From NCBI RefSeq assembly GCF_008642295.1, contig NZ_CP029190.1, forward strand, positions 1 through 64,000: DNA of 64,000 nucleotides, read 5' to 3'. Below the pieces are notes generated by a model that was not told where the DNA came from, searched no databases, and saw nothing but the letters and a program-made list of their open reading frames with translations. The position numbers and the translations under genes were made by a program. The first letter of the stretch is position 1. Every line of letters begins with the position of its first letter. This document shows, piece by piece, positions 18,625-26,989 of the stretch. The DNA is from Streptomyces venezuelae. GTDB taxonomy: Bacteria > Actinomycetota > Actinomycetes > Streptomycetales > Streptomycetaceae.

Positions 18625-20059
18625 GGACTGTCCGGAAGTTTGTGTATGCCCCGGTGTGACCCGTAAGGCATGAGACGTGGTCTCTGCCGGGAAGGATCAC
18701 TGATGGGGATCAAGGACGACCGGCCCCGTGAAGGCATCGTACGGACGGGGGCCGAGTTGGCTCGACTGGCGGAATCAGAACGTGACTTGGCCGGACAGCT
18801 CGTGGAGCGGGCCCGTGCCGAGGGCGTGAACCTGGTCGGGGAGAACGGGCTGCTCAAGGGGCTGGTGAAGCTGGTCCTGGAAGGCGCCCTGGAGGCCGAG
18901 ATGGCCGACCACCTCGGCTACGAGAAGGGCGACCGGGCAGGCATCGGGTCGGGCAACTCCCGCAATGGCACGAGTCGCAAGCGGATCCTGACGGACGTGG
19001 GGGCGGTCGAGCTGGACATCCCGCGTGACCGGGCCGGCACGTTCACCCCGCAGGTCGTGCCCAAGCACACCAGGCGGGTGGAGGGCTTCGACGAGGCCAT
19101 CCTCTCCCTCTATGCGAAAGGCCTGACCACCGGCGAGATCCAGGCCCACCTCGCGGAGATCTACGATGTGGACGTCTCCCGGGAGACGATCTCCAAGGCC
19201 ACCGACAAGGTCAGTGCCGAGCTGGATGCCTGGCGCCAGCGGCCGCTGGACCGTGTCTACGCCGTCGTCATGATCGACGCGATCGTCCTGAAGATCCGTG
19301 ACGGGGCGGTCGCCAACCGGCCCGTCTACATCGCGGTGGGGATCAACCTCGAAGGCGAGCGAGACATCCTGGGCATGTGGGTCGGCACCGGTGGCGAGGG
19401 TGCCAAGACCTGGATGGCCTGGCTCGCGGAACTCAGGAACCGCGGGGTCCAGGACGTCCTGATCGCCTGCTGCGACGGCCTCAAGGGCCTGCCCGACTCC
19501 ATCGCTGCGATCTGGCCCCTCGCGGACATCCAGCTGTGTGTGGTCCACATGGTCCGCAACAGCCTCAAGTACGCGTCCACCAAACACTGGTCCCAGATCG
19601 CCAAGGAACTCCGCCAGGTCTACACCGCCGCCACCGCGGACGCGGCCGAGGCCAGGTTCGCGGAGTTCGAGGCCGAGTGGGGCGCCCGCTACCCGGCCCT
19701 GGTCGCGGTCTGGCGCCGTAGCTGGGAACACTTCGTGATGTTCCTGCGGTTCCCGCCCGAGATCCGAAAGATTGTCTACACGACGAACATGATCGAGTCC
19801 CTGAACTCCCGCTTCCGCCAGGCCACCCGCCGCCGCGGACACTTCCCGAACGAGGAAGCGGCACTGAAGGTCCTCTACCTCGTCATCCGGGACCGCCAGC
19901 CCAACCGGCGCAACCCCACCGGCCGGACCCACAACTGGAAGGAAGCCATCAACACCCTCGCCGGCTACTACGGCGACCGCGTCACAGACAACCAGTAGTA
20001 ACCCACGAACCAGCGGAAAGACGTCAGCACCAGGGCTTACACAAAGAAACTGACACTCC
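18625..20059 (+). mobile_element. IS256-family insertion sequence
   Basis: The left end GGACTGTCCGGAAGTTTG and the right end (reverse complement GGAGTGTCAGTTTCTTTG) form imperfect inverted repeats, both followed by TGTAwGCCC. The element is 1435 bp with one intact transposase. The 8-9 bp on the two sides do not match, so no target duplication is visible. That suggests a deletion or recombination beside the element after insertion. Confidence 0.85.
18703..19998 (+). CDS. IS256-family transposase
   Basis: Intact protein of 431 residues. The ATG at 18703 follows GGGAAGGATC. Typical Transposase_mut features: LKGLVKLVLEGALEAEMADH, LGYEKGD and GNSRNG near the N-terminus; the DDE triad lies in VVMIDAIVLKIRDG, CCDGLKGLPDSI and TTNMIESLNSRFRQ; the C(2)H signature region is LCVVHMVRNSLKYAS. 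The element has inserted between two pieces of an RHS-type toxin gene. Confidence 0.93.
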   Translation: MGIKDDRPREGIVRTGAELARLAESERDLAGQLVERARAEGVNLVGENGLLKGLVKLVLEGALEAEMADHLGYEKGDRAGIGSGNSRNGTSRKRILTDVGAVELDIPRDRAGTFTPQVVPKHTRRVEGFDEAILSLYAKGLTTGEIQAHLAEIYDVDVSRETISKATDKVSAELDAWRQRPLDRVYAVVMIDAIVLKIRDGAVANRPVYIAVGINLEGERDILGMWVGTGGEGAKTWMAWLAELRNRGVQDVLIACCDGLKGLPDSIAAIWPLADIQLCVVHMVRNSLKYASTKHWSQIAKELRQVYTAATADAAEARFAEFEAEWGARYPALVAVWRRSWEHFVMFLRFPPEIRKIVYTTNMIESLNSRFRQATRRRGHFPNEEAALKVLYLVIRDRQPNRRNPTGRTHNWKEAINTLAGYYGDRVTDNQ

Positions 20060-21297
20060 CGCCGTACGGACCAGCCACACGTTGCGCACGTCGCACTGGA
20101 ACGCCCAGGGCTCGGTGATCCGGAACCGGGCCGACAGCACCTCCTTGCCGGCCAGCTTCTTCGGCGAGAACTCGAAGTACAGGCGCTGGACGTAGCCCGG
20201 CCCGCAGTAGTAGCCATTCCAGGTGCCGCACTTGCCGACACCCTTGCCCATGTTGTCCTCGGCGTTGGCCCAGTTCCACTCCTCGTAGCCATCGCTGCGG
20301 AGCAGCGTCCGCTCCACGCTGTCGTCCAGGGCCACGAACGGGTCGATGTACAACGGGAAGGCAGCCGGATCGCTCTGGCCGAGCAGCGCCGGGTCCGGCA
20401 CCACCGTGAGCGAGTCGGCGGCAACCTCCACCGGCAGGTTCGCCGTCTTGTCGCCCGCCCCCGGTCCGTCGGCCGCGGGCTCGTCGTCGGCCGCCGGCTC
20501 CGCGAGGGCTGCCGAAGCGCGCTGAGCCGTCTTCGTCTGTGGCGTCGGCGGAGCGGGCTCGTCGCCGCTGGAGTCCCACATCAGCGCGGGCGGGGCGGTG
20601 AAGACGCTGTTGCCGTTCGCGTCGACCGCGAGGAGCCCCCCTCCTTGCTGCCGGACACCCGCAGGCGATTGGCCTTCAGACCGAACTTGACCGACTTGAG
20701 CGCAGGGCTCTTGGCGGCCTCCGGCGTCTTGACGACGAGAACCTCGCGGTAGCCCTGCGTCGTCGCGGTCATCCGCAGATCGACGCCCGGCAGCACCTCG
20801 GCGTAGACCGCGCTGTCGCCGTCGAGCACAGGCTTGGGCAGCACACCCGGCCACCGCAGGGACAGCGTGCGCGTACCCCGGCCGATCGTGACCAGATCCG
20901 CATGGGCGCCACCGCCGGAGAATCGGATGTCGGCGAGGGCAGCCTTCGGCTGCACCGTCCCGTCACCACGCACCGACAATGTGGCATCCGGTGTTACCCA
21001 GGTCCCGTTCTCGTCCTTGGTACGCACCGGCACCACGGACTGGTCCAGGCGGAAACTCTGGCCATCCGGGTTTGCGTAAGTGGTGGTGAACTCCGAACGC
21101 TCACCCATGACTTCAACGGGCTGGCCGGTCTCGGCCGCCTTCTGCAGCGCCTTCTGACCTTCGGTCAAAGCGGGCGCCGGACCTTCGGCGGCCGTCGCCG
21201 CCGAGGGTATGTGAGCAGGGGCAACGCCAAGTATGAGCACTGCGCCCAGCGCGGTGCTCATGGTATGGCGAAGCCGCTGCCTGTCGAACACAGGCAT
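20060..21297 (-). pseudogene. Large secreted RHS/LamG-type protein, N-terminal fragment
   Basis: From the ATG at 21297 (preceded by GGGGATGGATC) the product has a signal peptide: LGAVLILGVAPAHIPSAATA then AEG. It continues with the beta-rich domain seen at the start of Streptomyces RHS or DNRLRE/LamG secreted proteins: FTTTYANPDGQSFRLDQSVV, TLSLRWPGVLPKPVLDG, RLYFEFSPKKLAGKEVLSAR. One G is missing from a G run near 20640, shifting the frame at SGSKEGG/LLAVDANGN. The protein is cut at the IS256 end after about 400 residues; the whole repeat core is absent. Confidence 0.7.
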
Positions 21298-21693
21298 GAT
21301 CCATCCCCAGTGAGACAGAGCCTCCCCCAAGGCTCCGTGGAACGCGACCTGACACAGTCGCAGCCGCGAATGTACGGATACTTTGAATGTCGATCAAGGG
21401 TTTTCAAGATCAATCCGACGCATGCCAGGAACATGGTGAGGTGTCAAACTGCTCAGGTCACTACATTCGGAGGCAGAACGCCTCACCGACCGAGGACCGC
21501 TGCTACCGGGCCGTACCTGCCCTCACGCCCGATACCGGACCCGGGTGCCGGGTGGTGTCAGCGGAGAGGGGCAGGTACATCTTGAAGGACTCGTTGCTGC
21601 CCGGGGTGCGGGGACGATCGGTGGCGGTTCCTGGTGGGTGCCGGTCGCGCAGGCGGCGGGCTGTAGGCGGGGGACGAAGGCGTGCAGGGTGGC
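21298..21693. other. Upstream region without a supported gene
   Basis: It includes the start region of the RHS-type gene and GC-rich filler. No frame has a recognisable product. Confidence 0.4.
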
Positions 21694-21759
21694 GTCGATC
21701 AACGCGGTAGAGGAGGCTTGCGAGCTGACGCATTGCCCGTGCCTCGTTCTCGTTCCGGC
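21694..21759 (-). pseudogene. Short fragment of an SCO4402-like gene, copy of the one at 27489
   Basis: Minus-strand translation gives NENEARAMRQLASLLYRVD, matching NQNEARAMRELTSLLYPLID in the complete gene at 27489-27854. At DNA level about 65 bases align with 27584-27649 with three substitutions and one single-base indel. Flanking sequences do not match. Confidence 0.65.
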
Positions 21760-21959
21760 CACGGCAGCCAGCCCCGGCAGGCTCAGGATCAGCAGGGAGA
21801 GGCGGGAGGACGGGACACTGCCGGTTTCCGGGCCTGCGGCGTGAAGTCGACGGTTCTCAGCCGACGACGTGCGGCACGCCGATGCGCGTTCCGGCGGAGT
21901 CGGGCAACGGCAGAGTTCCCAGTCATCTGATCATTGGGACACGCCAGTGCAGAAGGGTG

Positions 21960-22573
21960 CGGTCGCCACACCGCATCTCCCCTTTGGAGCCACGGTGAGC
22001 CACAAGTCCACCGACAGCCCCGCCCCCGCGGGCGGCCTCGTCCTCGGCCGCTACAAGCAGAACGGAAGCCCCGACACAGTCGGCGGCTACACCGGCGGCA
22101 TTGGCAACCTCGCCCACTACTCCTACGCAGCCCTCCCCCGGCGCCCCTGGCGCCGCCGGACCCAGCGCCCTTGCGTCGACCGGCACCAACTGCGTCGACA
22201 ACGACAACGGGCGCAGCACCGACGGCAACGCCATCCACCTGTGGACCTGCGGCGGGGGTCCAACCAGCAGTTCCAGATCCACGACGACGGCACCATCCGC
22301 ATTCAGGGGAAGTGCCTCAACGCCGAGAACGCGGGTACCGCCAACGGCACCCTCATCCAGCTCTGGACCTGCAACGGAACCCCCGCACAACGGTTCCTGC
22401 CCCGCGCCGACGGCAGCATGCACAACCCCACATCGGTCCGCTGTCTCGACCTGCCCCAGGGCAACAAGACCAACGGCACCCGCCCCCAGCTCTGGGACTG
22501 CAACAAGACCGATGCACAGCGCTGGACCATCCCCACACTGAACACCGCGATCCTCCTCATGCCCCCTTACTGA
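21960..22573 (+). pseudogene. Ricin-type beta-trefoil lectin protein fragment, two frameshifts
   Basis: Three trefoil QxW-type repeats are visible: TDGNAIHLWTCGG, TANGTLIQLWTCNGTPAQRF and TNGTRPQLWDCNKTDAQRWT, with GKCLNAENAG and VRCLDLPQG between. Two opposite frame changes near 22140 (one C too many) and 22255 (one G too few) break the frame. The part before the lectin domain (LVLGRYKQNGSPDTVGGYTG) looks like a piece of a larger secreted protein. No signal peptide is seen. It may be another relic of the toxin region. Confidence 0.6.
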
Positions 22574-22599
22574 CGCACCCGCAGGATCAAGCCGATGTG

Positions 22600-22850
22600 C
22601 CCCGGCTCCAAAACCATGGAGGCGGGGCACGCCGTCTATCGGCGTCGTCCGCATCCGCGAGACGGCCGCCCTCCCATGAGGAGCCTTGACACGCCTTCGG
22701 TCTCCCAGGTGGCCACCGGATGAAGAACCTTATGAGCACTTACGATGAAATGCCCTGAATGTTGGGACTTTTGACCCTTATTCGGTTCTGTCGCGAAGTG
22801 GAACAGTCCTCTCCAGGTCATGATCATTTTCTTCGGATCGAGGAGGGCTC
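22600..22850 (+). promoter_or_regulatory. Upstream region of the sdp-like operon
   Basis: The 120 bases before sdpC are noticeably less GC-rich than the rest of the window and probably contain the operon promoter. I could not assign a -35/-10 pair with confidence. Confidence 0.35.
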
Positions 22851-23477
22851 GTGAAGGCTCGCAAGGTCATACCCGGAGCGATCGCAGTAGTCGCCGCCGC
22901 CAGCATCCTGGCTGGCACAACAACGACGATGGCGAACGCGTCCGATACCCGCGAAATACCGGCACCTGCCGATTCGCACGCCGACAAGAGTGCCACCTCG
23001 GACGGCAAGGACCTGTTCGCCGGCTTCTACTTCGGCCTGGGGCAGACCGGACAGGCGATCTACAGGAACCTTGACTTCAAGAACGACATCGGCGAGCTGG
23101 CCAAGAACCAGACTCCCGAGGGGCGCGAAGCCGTTGCCGGCATCGTCAACGACGTGGCCAAGGATTCCCCGGCGTTCTTCGCCGACTTCTCTACCAAGCT
23201 CCGCAGCGGCGATCCTGTGCGGGTCGACCAGGCCATGACGGCCGGCGCCGGCCAGCTGAAGAAGTACGTCGACGAGGATGCCGCGGCTGACCTTGGGGCC
23301 GGCCAGGGCAAGTGCGTATTCAACTTCGTGGCGGCTGCCAACGTCGCCACCACCGTCACGGCCGTCAATTTTGTGGCCCTCTACAACAAGTTCTGGACCA
23401 GGTCAGCCGCTCTGGATGAGGGACTGAGCAAGGACGAAACCATCGCCAAGCTGACCACAACCCTGCGCACCGCCTGA
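22851..23477 (+). CDS. sdpC: SdpC-like antimicrobial peptide precursor
   Basis: The GTG at 22851 follows GAGGAGGGCTC. An N-terminal signal peptide is clear (IPGAIAVVAAASILAGTTTT, cleavage near MANASD). The body contains GKDLFAGFYFGLGQTGQAIY, the conserved opening of the SdpC family, and a hydrophobic C-terminal segment FNFVAAANVATTVTAVNFVA followed by LYNKFW. In Bacillus subtilis SdpC is secreted and processed to a membrane-killing peptide from this hydrophobic region, with two disulfide-linked cysteines. Here only one Cys is present (GQGKCVF). The family call is strengthened by SdpA- and SdpB-like genes directly downstream. 208 residues. Confidence 0.85.
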   Translation: MKARKVIPGAIAVVAAASILAGTTTTMANASDTREIPAPADSHADKSATSDGKDLFAGFYFGLGQTGQAIYRNLDFKNDIGELAKNQTPEGREAVAGIVNDVAKDSPAFFADFSTKLRSGDPVRVDQAMTAGAGQLKKYVDEDAAADLGAGQGKCVFNFVAAANVATTVTAVNFVALYNKFWTRSAALDEGLSKDETIAKLTTTLRTA

Positions 23478-23492
23478 TCAACCCGTCGTACC

Positions 23493-23531
23493 GGATCGGG
23501 TCACCCCGTAAGGATCGGAGTGACCCGATCC
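23493..23531 (+). terminator. Strong hairpin between sdpC and sdpA
   Basis: The arms GGATCGGGTCAC and GTGACCCGATCC pair perfectly over 12 bp, with three more pairs inside after one mismatch and a loop TAAGGAT. It starts 15 bases after the sdpC stop. No T run follows. It may be a partial terminator or mRNA-stabilising hairpin that lets sdpC be made in excess over sdpAB. Confidence 0.7.
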
Positions 23532-23565
23532 GCGGTTGCACAACCGTGGAGAGCTGAGGTGACGA

Positions 23566-24171
23566 ATGAAGAGTCTCCTGAATGACTGGCGGGAACGGCT
23601 GCCAGTGCGCACAGACCAGCAGCTTGCGGTGGACGTTCCCCGGAGACTGGTATGGACCGTGAGCGTCATGTGGGCGATTGTTGCCCTGTATGTCGCACAA
23701 GTCCACGTGCCGCGGAACGTGGTCACCCTGCCCGGGCAACACACCGTGGCACCCCTGGCGAACTCGGTGGCAGCCCAGGGCTGGGCGTTCTTCACGAAGT
23801 CGCCACGCGATGCCGCACTGATCCCCTACACAGAGCGCGCCGGCGGGTGGCGCAACGAACTGCTGGCCCCGCACTCGGAGCCGCAGAACGCTTTCGGGCT
23901 GGATCGGCGCTCGCGTTCCCAGGGTATCGAGATAGCCATGCTTTCCCTGGAGGCCCCCAAGGAAGCGAAATGGAAGGAGTGCAGCAGCGACCTGCCGGCC
24001 TGCCTGGCTTCCGCCAACCCACCGGTGGCGACCACCAACCGTTCCCCGGAGCCTTCCTTGTGCGGACGTGTCGCGCTCGTCCAGGAAGAGCCGGTGCCGT
24101 TTGCCTGGCGGGACCTCAAGGCTGAGAAGCTGATGCCCAAGAGCGTCCTGGCCCTGGAGGTCACGTGCTGA
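23566..24171 (+). CDS. sdpA: SdpA-like protein of the peptide-toxin system
   Basis: 201 residues, starting MKSLLNDWRERLPV, after GAGGTGACGA. One membrane segment near residues 26-45 (RRLVWTVSVMWAIVALYVAQ) is followed by QGWAFFTKSPRDAALIPYT, the conserved SdpA motif (W.FFTK.PR). The remaining domain carries four cysteines. In B. subtilis SdpA and SdpB are needed together to turn SdpC into active toxin; their chemistry is not settled. The stop overlaps the sdpB start by 7 bases, so the two are translationally coupled. Confidence 0.85.
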   Translation: MKSLLNDWRERLPVRTDQQLAVDVPRRLVWTVSVMWAIVALYVAQVHVPRNVVTLPGQHTVAPLANSVAAQGWAFFTKSPRDAALIPYTERAGGWRNELLAPHSEPQNAFGLDRRSRSQGIEIAMLSLEAPKEAKWKECSSDLPACLASANPPVATTNRSPEPSLCGRVALVQEEPVPFAWRDLKAEKLMPKSVLALEVTC

Positions 24172-25136
24172 CGCGGATACCGGTGCCGTGGACCAACCTC
24201 TACGGTGTGGCCCGGACGTTGATCGCTCTGGGCACGGCCGGGACGCTGCTGTTCAGCAGCACCGGGACGCTCTTCAGACCGGTCGCGACCCTTGGGGACC
24301 ACCCCTTGTGCGACGGAGTCAAGGCCGCCGGGGCGTTCTGCCTGGTCCCAAGCGATGACCTCCAGTGGGTGCAGTGGCTCTGTGTCGCGGTGCTCCTGGT
24401 CGTCGCCTCCGGCTGGCGGCCTCGATGGACCGCCCTGCCGCATGCCTACGTCAACTTCAGCGTCTACACCGGCATCGCGATCAGCGACGGCGGAGACCAG
24501 ATCGCCATGAATCTCGTGCTCCTGCTGCTCCTGCCGGCCCTGGGAGACCGTCGGCGCTGGCACTGGAGCCCGAACGAGGAAGTGCCCACCAGCCGGTCCC
24601 GCAAGGTCTGGGCCGTGCTGGGTGTCAGCTCCCTGATGATGGCCCAGCTGCAGATGTCCGTCCTGTACTTCCAGGCGGCCGTCGCCAAGCTCAGCCACGC
24701 CGAGTGGGCGGACGGCTCCGCCATGTACTACTGGGCCAACGATCCGTCATTCGGGGCGCCCAACTGGATGCGCCCCCTGCTGGATCCCCTGGTCACCACG
24801 CCCACCTGGGTGGCTGTGATGACCTGGGTGCCCCTCTTGGTCGAACTGTCCCTCGCGGCCTCGCTCCTGCTGCCACCCAGGGTGCGGCAGATCCTCTTGG
24901 TCGTCGGCGTGGCATTCCACTTCTCGATCGCAGTGACGATGGGCCTGTGGAGCTTCGCCGCTGCGATGTGGGGTGGCCTCGCCCTCCTCTGTCTGCCGCT
25001 TGGCACGTCCCTGCGTCACCGTACGGCTCACACGCCCGCTGATCCCGGACCCGGGGCGCCGGACAGGACAGAGGCCACCAGCTCGGCCACTTCCTCGTCC
25101 GACAACCCGGCCTTGCGCGCCTCGGCGACAAACTGA
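24165..25136 (+). CDS. sdpB: SdpB-like multi-pass membrane protein (HTTM-related)
   Basis: The GTG at 24165 overlaps the end of sdpA. The protein has several hydrophobic segments: ARTLIALGTAGTLLFSST, WLCVAVLLVVASGW, AMNLVLLLLLPALGD, WVAVMTWVPLLVELSLAASL and LLVVGVAFHFSIAVTMGLWS. The pattern WVQWLC...YVNFSVYTG...YFQAAVAKLSHAEWADGSA is that of SdpB and related HTTM-domain proteins, distant relatives of vitamin K-dependent carboxylase. 323 residues. The last ~36 codons overlap the convergent GntR gene and are Ser/Thr/Pro/Ala-rich, so the natural stop may be unusual or the tail unstructured. Confidence 0.85.
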   Translation: MLTRIPVPWTNLYGVARTLIALGTAGTLLFSSTGTLFRPVATLGDHPLCDGVKAAGAFCLVPSDDLQWVQWLCVAVLLVVASGWRPRWTALPHAYVNFSVYTGIAISDGGDQIAMNLVLLLLLPALGDRRRWHWSPNEEVPTSRSRKVWAVLGVSSLMMAQLQMSVLYFQAAVAKLSHAEWADGSAMYYWANDPSFGAPNWMRPLLDPLVTTPTWVAVMTWVPLLVELSLAASLLLPPRVRQILLVVGVAFHFSIAVTMGLWSFAAAMWGGLALLCLPLGTSLRHRTAHTPADPGPGAPDRTEATSSATSSSDNPALRASATN

Positions 25137-25405
25137 CGCGCCGTCTCCCACAGTCCTGCCCGGCGCGGTGCGGCCACCACGACCGCACCGCGCCCGGCAC
25201 GCAGGTCGATCAGCCCCTCTGCCTTGAGTGCCTGGTAGCCCCTCAGCACCGTGTGCATGTTCACCCCGAGCAGCCGCGCCGCCTCCCGCGCACCGGGCAG
25301 CTTCTCGCCGATGCGCAGCGTTCCTTCGCTCAGTGCACGGCGTACGGATGCGGCGATCTGCTCGGCCAGCGGCTGGGATGAGGAGGCATCAATCCGGATC
25401 AGCAC
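25028..25405 (-). CDS. GntR-family regulator, YtrA type
   Basis: IRIDASSSQPLAEQIAASVR then ALSEGTLRIGEKLPGAREAA and LLGVNMHTVLRGYQALKAEG is the winged helix of GntR proteins. The C-terminal part after AGRGAVVV is only about 50 residues, the size of YtrA-type members, which often regulate adjacent membrane or ABC genes. I use the GTG at 25405, two bases after the DUF1648 stop, so the pair is one operon. Its 3' end overlaps sdpB by about 109 bp on the other strand. Confidence 0.88.
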   Translation of the reverse strand: MLIRIDASSSQPLAEQIAASVRRALSEGTLRIGEKLPGAREAARLLGVNMHTVLRGYQALKAEGLIDLRAGRGAVVVAAPRRAGLWETARQFVAEARKAGLSDEEVAELVASVLSGAPGPGSAGV

Positions 25406-25406
25406 C

Positions 25407-26387
25407 TCAGCGTGCCGCCGTCGCCGAGCGGGCAACCAGGTCGTTGATCAGCCCGGCGGCCGATTCCGCGTCCTCTACGACGATGAGGAACTCGCGGTCG
25501 TCGGCCAGCTCCAGCCACAGGCCCTCGCCGGTGTGGAAGGCGAGCCCCCGCCGACCGCCCAGCGATCGGTACCCCCAGCCACCGAGGTCACCCATCGGAC
25601 TGACGAGGCGCACATGGGCCTGCCGGATGTCCGCCAGCGGGATCGTCACCCGGGGGAAGGGCAGCAGCGGCAGCCTGAGAGCGAATCCGTCGGCGTTGAC
25701 GGCGGCCCGCATCAGGGACATCACCAGCCCGATCAGCCCGAGTGGCAGTCCCAGCCACGCCAACTCCTCGATGCCCAGGAGCACGCCGGCCACGCCGACC
25801 GCGACCAGGATGGTGAACACGCCCTTCGCCCAGGTGGGAGAAGCGGACCGGCTCCATACTGCGGTCTCGGTGCCCGCCAGGCCCACCGAGTGCAGGCTGT
25901 CGGGTGACGATCCCCGCTCCCTGGAAACGGGCATGACGGGCGTGCCGGGCGTGAGCAGTGCGCCGATGGCGGCTGCCGCAAATGCGGCACCGATCGGCGC
26001 GAGGCTCTGCCACCCCGGCCAGTCGGCCTGCCTGGCATCCGCGACGGCGGCATTCGCCAGCAGCGTCATCACGAACGCGCACCCCAGGGCCGCCGGGATC
26101 GCGAAGGCCGTGGCATACAGCGAACGCGTCGCCGCCGAGCGGCGGTAGGCGACAACAGCGCAGAGCACGGCCTCCAGCACACAGAACCCGACCATGCCCA
26201 GGACCCCGAGCGCACGGGGTGCGAAGCCGTCGGCACCGTCGCTGGTGAAATGTATGGCGAGGGGATCCGGAATCGACTCCCACCGGGACGCGGCGACCGC
26301 CACCACCGTCACACAGGCAACCGTCCCGGGCAGGGCGGCAAGTGCGGCACGCCCCCTCGGGCCGAACGCCGGAATCAGACCGCTCAT
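25407..26387 (-). CDS. DUF1648-domain membrane protein, candidate sdp immunity protein
   Basis: The N-terminal region (ALPGTVACVTVVAVAASRWE, then SIPDPLAIHFTSDGADGFA) is a DUF1648 domain, the same domain found at the start of B. subtilis SdpI, the immunity protein against SDP. Further membrane segments include VGFCVLEAVLCAVVAYR, LAPIGAAFAAAAIGALLTPG and FTILVAVGVAGVLLGIEELA. The C-terminal soluble part reads PLADIRQAHVRLVSPMGDLG. 326 residues, with GGAGGAGCC before the ATG. Encoded with the GntR regulator and convergent with sdpCAB. GntR/DUF1648 pairs also occur without sdp genes, so immunity is only a hypothesis. Confidence 0.8.
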   Translation of the reverse strand: MSGLIPAFGPRGRAALAALPGTVACVTVVAVAASRWESIPDPLAIHFTSDGADGFAPRALGVLGMVGFCVLEAVLCAVVAYRRSAATRSLYATAFAIPAALGCAFVMTLLANAAVADARQADWPGWQSLAPIGAAFAAAAIGALLTPGTPVMPVSRERGSSPDSLHSVGLAGTETAVWSRSASPTWAKGVFTILVAVGVAGVLLGIEELAWLGLPLGLIGLVMSLMRAAVNADGFALRLPLLPFPRVTIPLADIRQAHVRLVSPMGDLGGWGYRSLGGRRGLAFHTGEGLWLELADDREFLIVVEDAESAAGLINDLVARSATAAR

Positions 26388-26461
26388 CGGAGGCTCCTCC
26401 CTTGGCAGGCCGGGTACACAGTCGACAGACCTGCGGCCACCTCGACCCAACTGTTCGCATC

Positions 26462-26479
26462 GTACTAGAACACTAATAC
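26462..26479. promoter_or_regulatory. Operator-like palindrome upstream of the DUF1648-gntR operon
   Basis: GTACTAG-AACA-CTAATAC is a two-arm palindrome with one mismatch, 75 bases before the DUF1648 start. Sites with GTAC...TAGTAC symmetry suit YtrA-type GntR proteins, so autoregulation by the downstream regulator is likely. Confidence 0.55.
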
Positions 26480-26639
26480 ATCATCAGGATGAGCGAAGTT
26501 GCACATGATTGACGTGCGGGCGTGTTCAGCTGGGCGGCATCCATCCGTGGATCACGTTCGTGTGCGGGAGGCTTACGCGAGTGCCTTGAAGTGGTGGGTG
26601 ACCCTGGCCGGTGAGCAGGCCATCGATGCATTTGGCAGA

Positions 26640-26950
26640 AGCTGCACTTCAAGACCTGCACGGACGAACGGTGTAAGCGTGAGACGGACGGGCCCGGTCC
26701 CGCGGGTTCCCCCGCCGGCACCGCAGGCGAGAACGTGGAGAAGGCTGAGCCCGTGGCCTCCCCGACGGGGCAATGTGGATCTGATGGAAGCCCTGCGCGC
26801 CAGCGTGAAGCGGGCGCCGGCCGGCGCTGCCAGCGGCCAGTCGCTCATGGCGCTCACGAAGGTTGAGTTGTACAAGAGGCCCATCGCTGCCGGCATCGAG
26901 GGCCGCTCCACCATGCCCCACGATCGTTCCGGCCCCCGGCGGGGGTCACG
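26640..26950 (+). pseudogene. Fragment resembling a Ku-type C-terminus with a SAP/HeH-like tail
   Basis: The frame reads LHFKTCTDERCKRE in one phase and GNVDLMEALRASVKRAP, then LMALTKVELYKRPIAAGIEG and RSTM in another. The last part is the short helix-extension-helix pattern found at the end of Ku and other nucleic-acid-binding proteins. No start or full domain is present. I hold the Ku assignment loosely. Confidence 0.35.
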
Positions 26951-26989
26951 CGCGGACCGCAACGGCACACCGGCTCGGACACGAGAGCG

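Noticed and set aside
18775..20424. 549-codon minus-strand frame across the IS256 transposase
   Set aside because: It is antisense to an intact transposase and merely runs on into the RHS fragment. The right-hand end is real RHS sequence; the rest is not.
26640..26950. Functional Ku gene
   Set aside because: Only a short C-terminal-like piece is present, in two frames, with no Ku core.
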